Shown here piece after piece: positions 61,367 through 64,000 of a DNA stretch of 64,000 bases. Made by a program: the position numbers and the translations under genes. This stretch comes from Acanthaster planci (Eukaryota; Echinodermata; Asteroidea; Valvatida; Acanthasteridae). Position 1 is the first letter of the stretch. Every line of letters begins with the position of its first letter. The stretch covers positions 1,977,145 to 2,041,144 of the forward strand of contig NW_019091357.1 of the NCBI RefSeq assembly GCF_001949145.1. Reading direction: 5' to 3'. Under the pieces are notes generated by a model. That model had not been told where the DNA came from. It searched no databases and saw nothing but the letters and a program-made list of their open reading frames with translations.

Positions 61367-64000
61367 GTAAGACAGGTCTGTTCTCCCTGCACCTTACTGT
61401 AGACCTATTGGACAAAATCCCGTCCATCTCAGAAAGTAAGACCTGTTTGATACTGACCAGACTCAACAGCGGTGCATTTTATACACCAGCTGGAGATACA
61501 GCAGGAATTATCCGTTCTTGGACATTTTGTGGGTCAGGATTTCAGGTTGTTGTTTAGGTTTTTGCATTACACGATGACTGTGGAGAGAAAAGGTCTATCT
61601 CAAGCTGGTACCTGTATGGCTAATCAGGCTCAGTGTTGATCTCCACTTTCCTTGTCACAAAATAACCCAAAAAAGTTCTAGTCTGTCAGGATGGGATGCT
61701 ATTTGATGGCTGGTTATTCCTTACATAATACAGGTGCCCAGTTACATTGTACATTTGCACAAGTATCATCCTTGGTGCAAAGAGGCAATTTGGCATGAGG
61801 TGGATTGCCCAAGGACACAGCATAGGGCCAGCTGCTGGATTCGACCCCCCCACCACCTAATCAGGAATCGCAAGCACAGACCACCAGGCCACTGTATTCA
61901 CAAGGCCCCCTGCTCCTGCCACATTTAATCCACTCCAAGCAGGAACAAAAGAGGGCATGCTTTGAAATGAAATTGACCATCATTTGGTATGCACTCACCG
62001 CATAGGCATGCAAGTTTATGCGCATTTGACGCAGAGCACGCTCAGTACGTGCAACGAAATTAGTCCTGCATATAGTATATGATCTTCTCGTGCACGCTGA
62101 ACGCGTGCAAGGACCTGGTTGGAAAACTCGGTACCATCTGTCTTTCGTTTGCTGATGAGGGAGCACTTCAGCCTGGGGTGGATAGATTAATAGTAAAAAC
62201 GAAACTTCAACCTTACAAAGTCCCGATTTTGAACAGCGTCATGCAGCAGTAAATGTACATGTAGAACACGTGATAATGTGCGCTGATCAGTCTTTCACCC
62301 ATTTTTGTAATTAGAAGACACAATTTAATTTCCAGCTGTGAAACACTGAACGAAGTGCCTTGGCAGGACCTACAATGTAATTTGCTTCCGTAGCTGTACC
62401 CAGCAAGAAATGAAACCGAGGGGTACCCCCCCAACATGTCCAATCCCCATACACATTCCAGACTGTTGTTACTTAACACATCCCCCCAAGATGTCTGAAA
62501 GGAATTCCCCAGATTCCTGCGAGACAATGACCAACACAAAGCAGGGGGGGTTCTCTCCGTCTCATACCTTGCTGCATACATGTATGTCCGTAGCTTAGAC
62601 CCAAGCAGACTTGGAAGACTGTTTTTCCTGTAGTCTATTCATAGTGCATGTACACTGTACATGTACCATTCACAACTCACATTTCACTATTGATTTTTTC
62701 TAGCTACGGTTATGCGTTAGTTTAAACTGCAACTGCCTTGCCGAGGTCAAGTCAGGCTACCCACAGCTACGTTTCCTTGGCAATGCCTGTATTTTTTGTG
62801 GAAGAAAGCACTGGTACCAAAAGCTAGATCAACTCCCCAAAAGGGCTTCACTAAAGCAGGGCCAGACAGTGCCTTAACAATGGGATAAGTGGAGCACAAT
62901 GGTCCAACCCATGGCCCATTCAGTCTGCCAGTGAAGCTTTCCAGGTTGAATTATGGTGTGTGGGGTTATGAAAGCACAAAGACCCCTCCCTTCAATGGCA
63001 GTTACCTACATTGTACCTTACATTACAGACATGTGCCAGCTTCCTCGAGTGGAATGTTAGGCCATACAGATTGATTTGGTGACAGCAGTGCTATTCAAAA
63101 TCACTGCTCCCATGAACATGTGCAACCAGGTACCTGCTGGTACAAATGTACACTGCTTCATGTTTTTGTGTTGGAGGCCTGTCTAGTGTACAGTGTACAT
63201 GTACATTTATCCACACATGTACTCTACACTACTGTCGTACACATATGGCAGTACATGTACATTTGAGCTTTTTTTCACATGTGCATTGTTCATGTGCCAT
63301 ATATTTGTATGGGCACATGCATGGTTTATCTACATACAGTGTGTACATGTACATAAATGTCTGTGAAACATTTGGGAATTGACGCATATTCAAGTGATAC
63401 TGCTTGTCATGGCACCTGTTGTACTGGTACACCAGGCAGTCAGGATGTTCATCCGAGTTACCGTTTACCTTTTCATTATTGTTCTCTATTTTTAAAATTT
63501 CGTTTCATTTTGTTTTATTTTTTTAAAATTGTGGGAAAGTACATGTACATGAATCGTAGAAAACGAATTGACTCATTCTGTTCACGACTGCATGTTTGTT
63601 TGCCGGGACGGGGGACGCGGATTGCGTGAGCCCAAGCGGAATGGGACAAGGGGGATATCACATTTTGTGAGAGTGTTACGGGCCATCATGGGGAAAGTCT
63701 AGGCCTCTACATGTACGTCAGAAAGCCAGAGCGTGCATTATATGTACGTGACGTCCATACAAGAGCTAGCCAGAACCTTATTATGTTGGCTTTCCCAAAG
63801 GTGTGAAAGTGAAACACAGCGAGGGCACCCATGATGTGCGTCTCCACGCAGGCTTATTTCCCCATGGTCTTTGCACACTTGTTTTTGTGTTGATGCATGA
63901 CGTACGCTTGTGCGGCGTGGCCTGTTTGTGCCGAATTTTGTTGTCCCCCGGGTCAGTTCCACGGAGAGAAGGGCTGCAAGACTTCAAAGGATTTTTTTAT
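61367..64000 (+). other. Next intron of the type II membrane gene, cut by the window end
   Basis: No further coding exon is recognised to the right edge. A tRNA-derived SINE-like segment lies at 61776-61915, and TACATGTAC words stay frequent, especially 63130-63360. Confidence 0.45.
61776..61915 (-). mobile_element. tRNA-derived SINE fragment
   Basis: Read on the minus strand it has an A-box-like TGGCCTGGTGG (61881-61891) and, 34 bp further, a B-box-like GGGTCGAATCC (61837-61847), each one base from the tRNA consensus. These are followed by TGTCCTTGGGCAA (61808-61820), a word often found in tRNA-derived repeats. It is too poor a match and lacks acceptor pairing to be a functional tRNA. Confidence 0.6.

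Overview
The window is animal nuclear DNA: split genes with short GT-AG introns, moderately AT-rich spacers, and proteins that read as clear orthologues of human genes but are too diverged to be vertebrate. The gene set, the frequent words TAGGCCTA and TACATGTA, and a CAGTGGCGTA-ended transposon suggest a non-vertebrate deuterostome (echinoderm, hemichordate or amphioxus). This is an inference from style, not an identification. All gene models were built by hand from splice sites. For each one the exon lengths add up to an uninterrupted reading frame.

Layout: (1) 1-7.5 kb, no gene recognised; holds a hAT-like non-autonomous transposon (5413-5974). (2) 7525-11623 (+), an RNF144-type RBR ubiquitin ligase in 8 coding exons. 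(3) 16431-21078 (-), the ribonucleotide reductase small subunit RRM2 in 7 coding exons, convergent with RNF144. Its 5' side has an E2F-like site and CCAAT boxes. (4) 21.1-24.6 kb, spacer with a CAAGTC/ACTCGAGTC satellite, a fold-back MITE and a second inverted repeat. (5) 24603-28888 (+), STPG1, 9 exons. (6) 30494-32827 (+), TEKT2, 5 exons. (7) 34709-39357 (-), DNAAF11/LRRC6, 15 exons, convergent with TEKT2. (8) 39903-42054 (+), a Mab-21 domain gene resembling MAB21L3, head-to-head with DNAAF11. (9) 45429 to beyond the right edge (+), the 5' part of an unrecognised type II membrane protein. Its first two coding exons are separated by about 15.7 kb of intron rich in repeats and in palindromic GTAC-centred words.

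How the genes relate: STPG1, TEKT2 and DNAAF11 are three neighbouring genes of motile cilia and sperm tails (axoneme-associated protein, doublet tektin, dynein-arm assembly factor). STPG1 has a textbook RFX X-box upstream and TEKT2 a weaker one. RRM2 has the promoter elements of an S-phase gene. The Mab-21 protein has the cGAS-like fold signature but lacks two of the acidic residues of an active nucleotidyltransferase. I found no prokaryotic-type systems, CRISPR arrays or convincing RNA genes.
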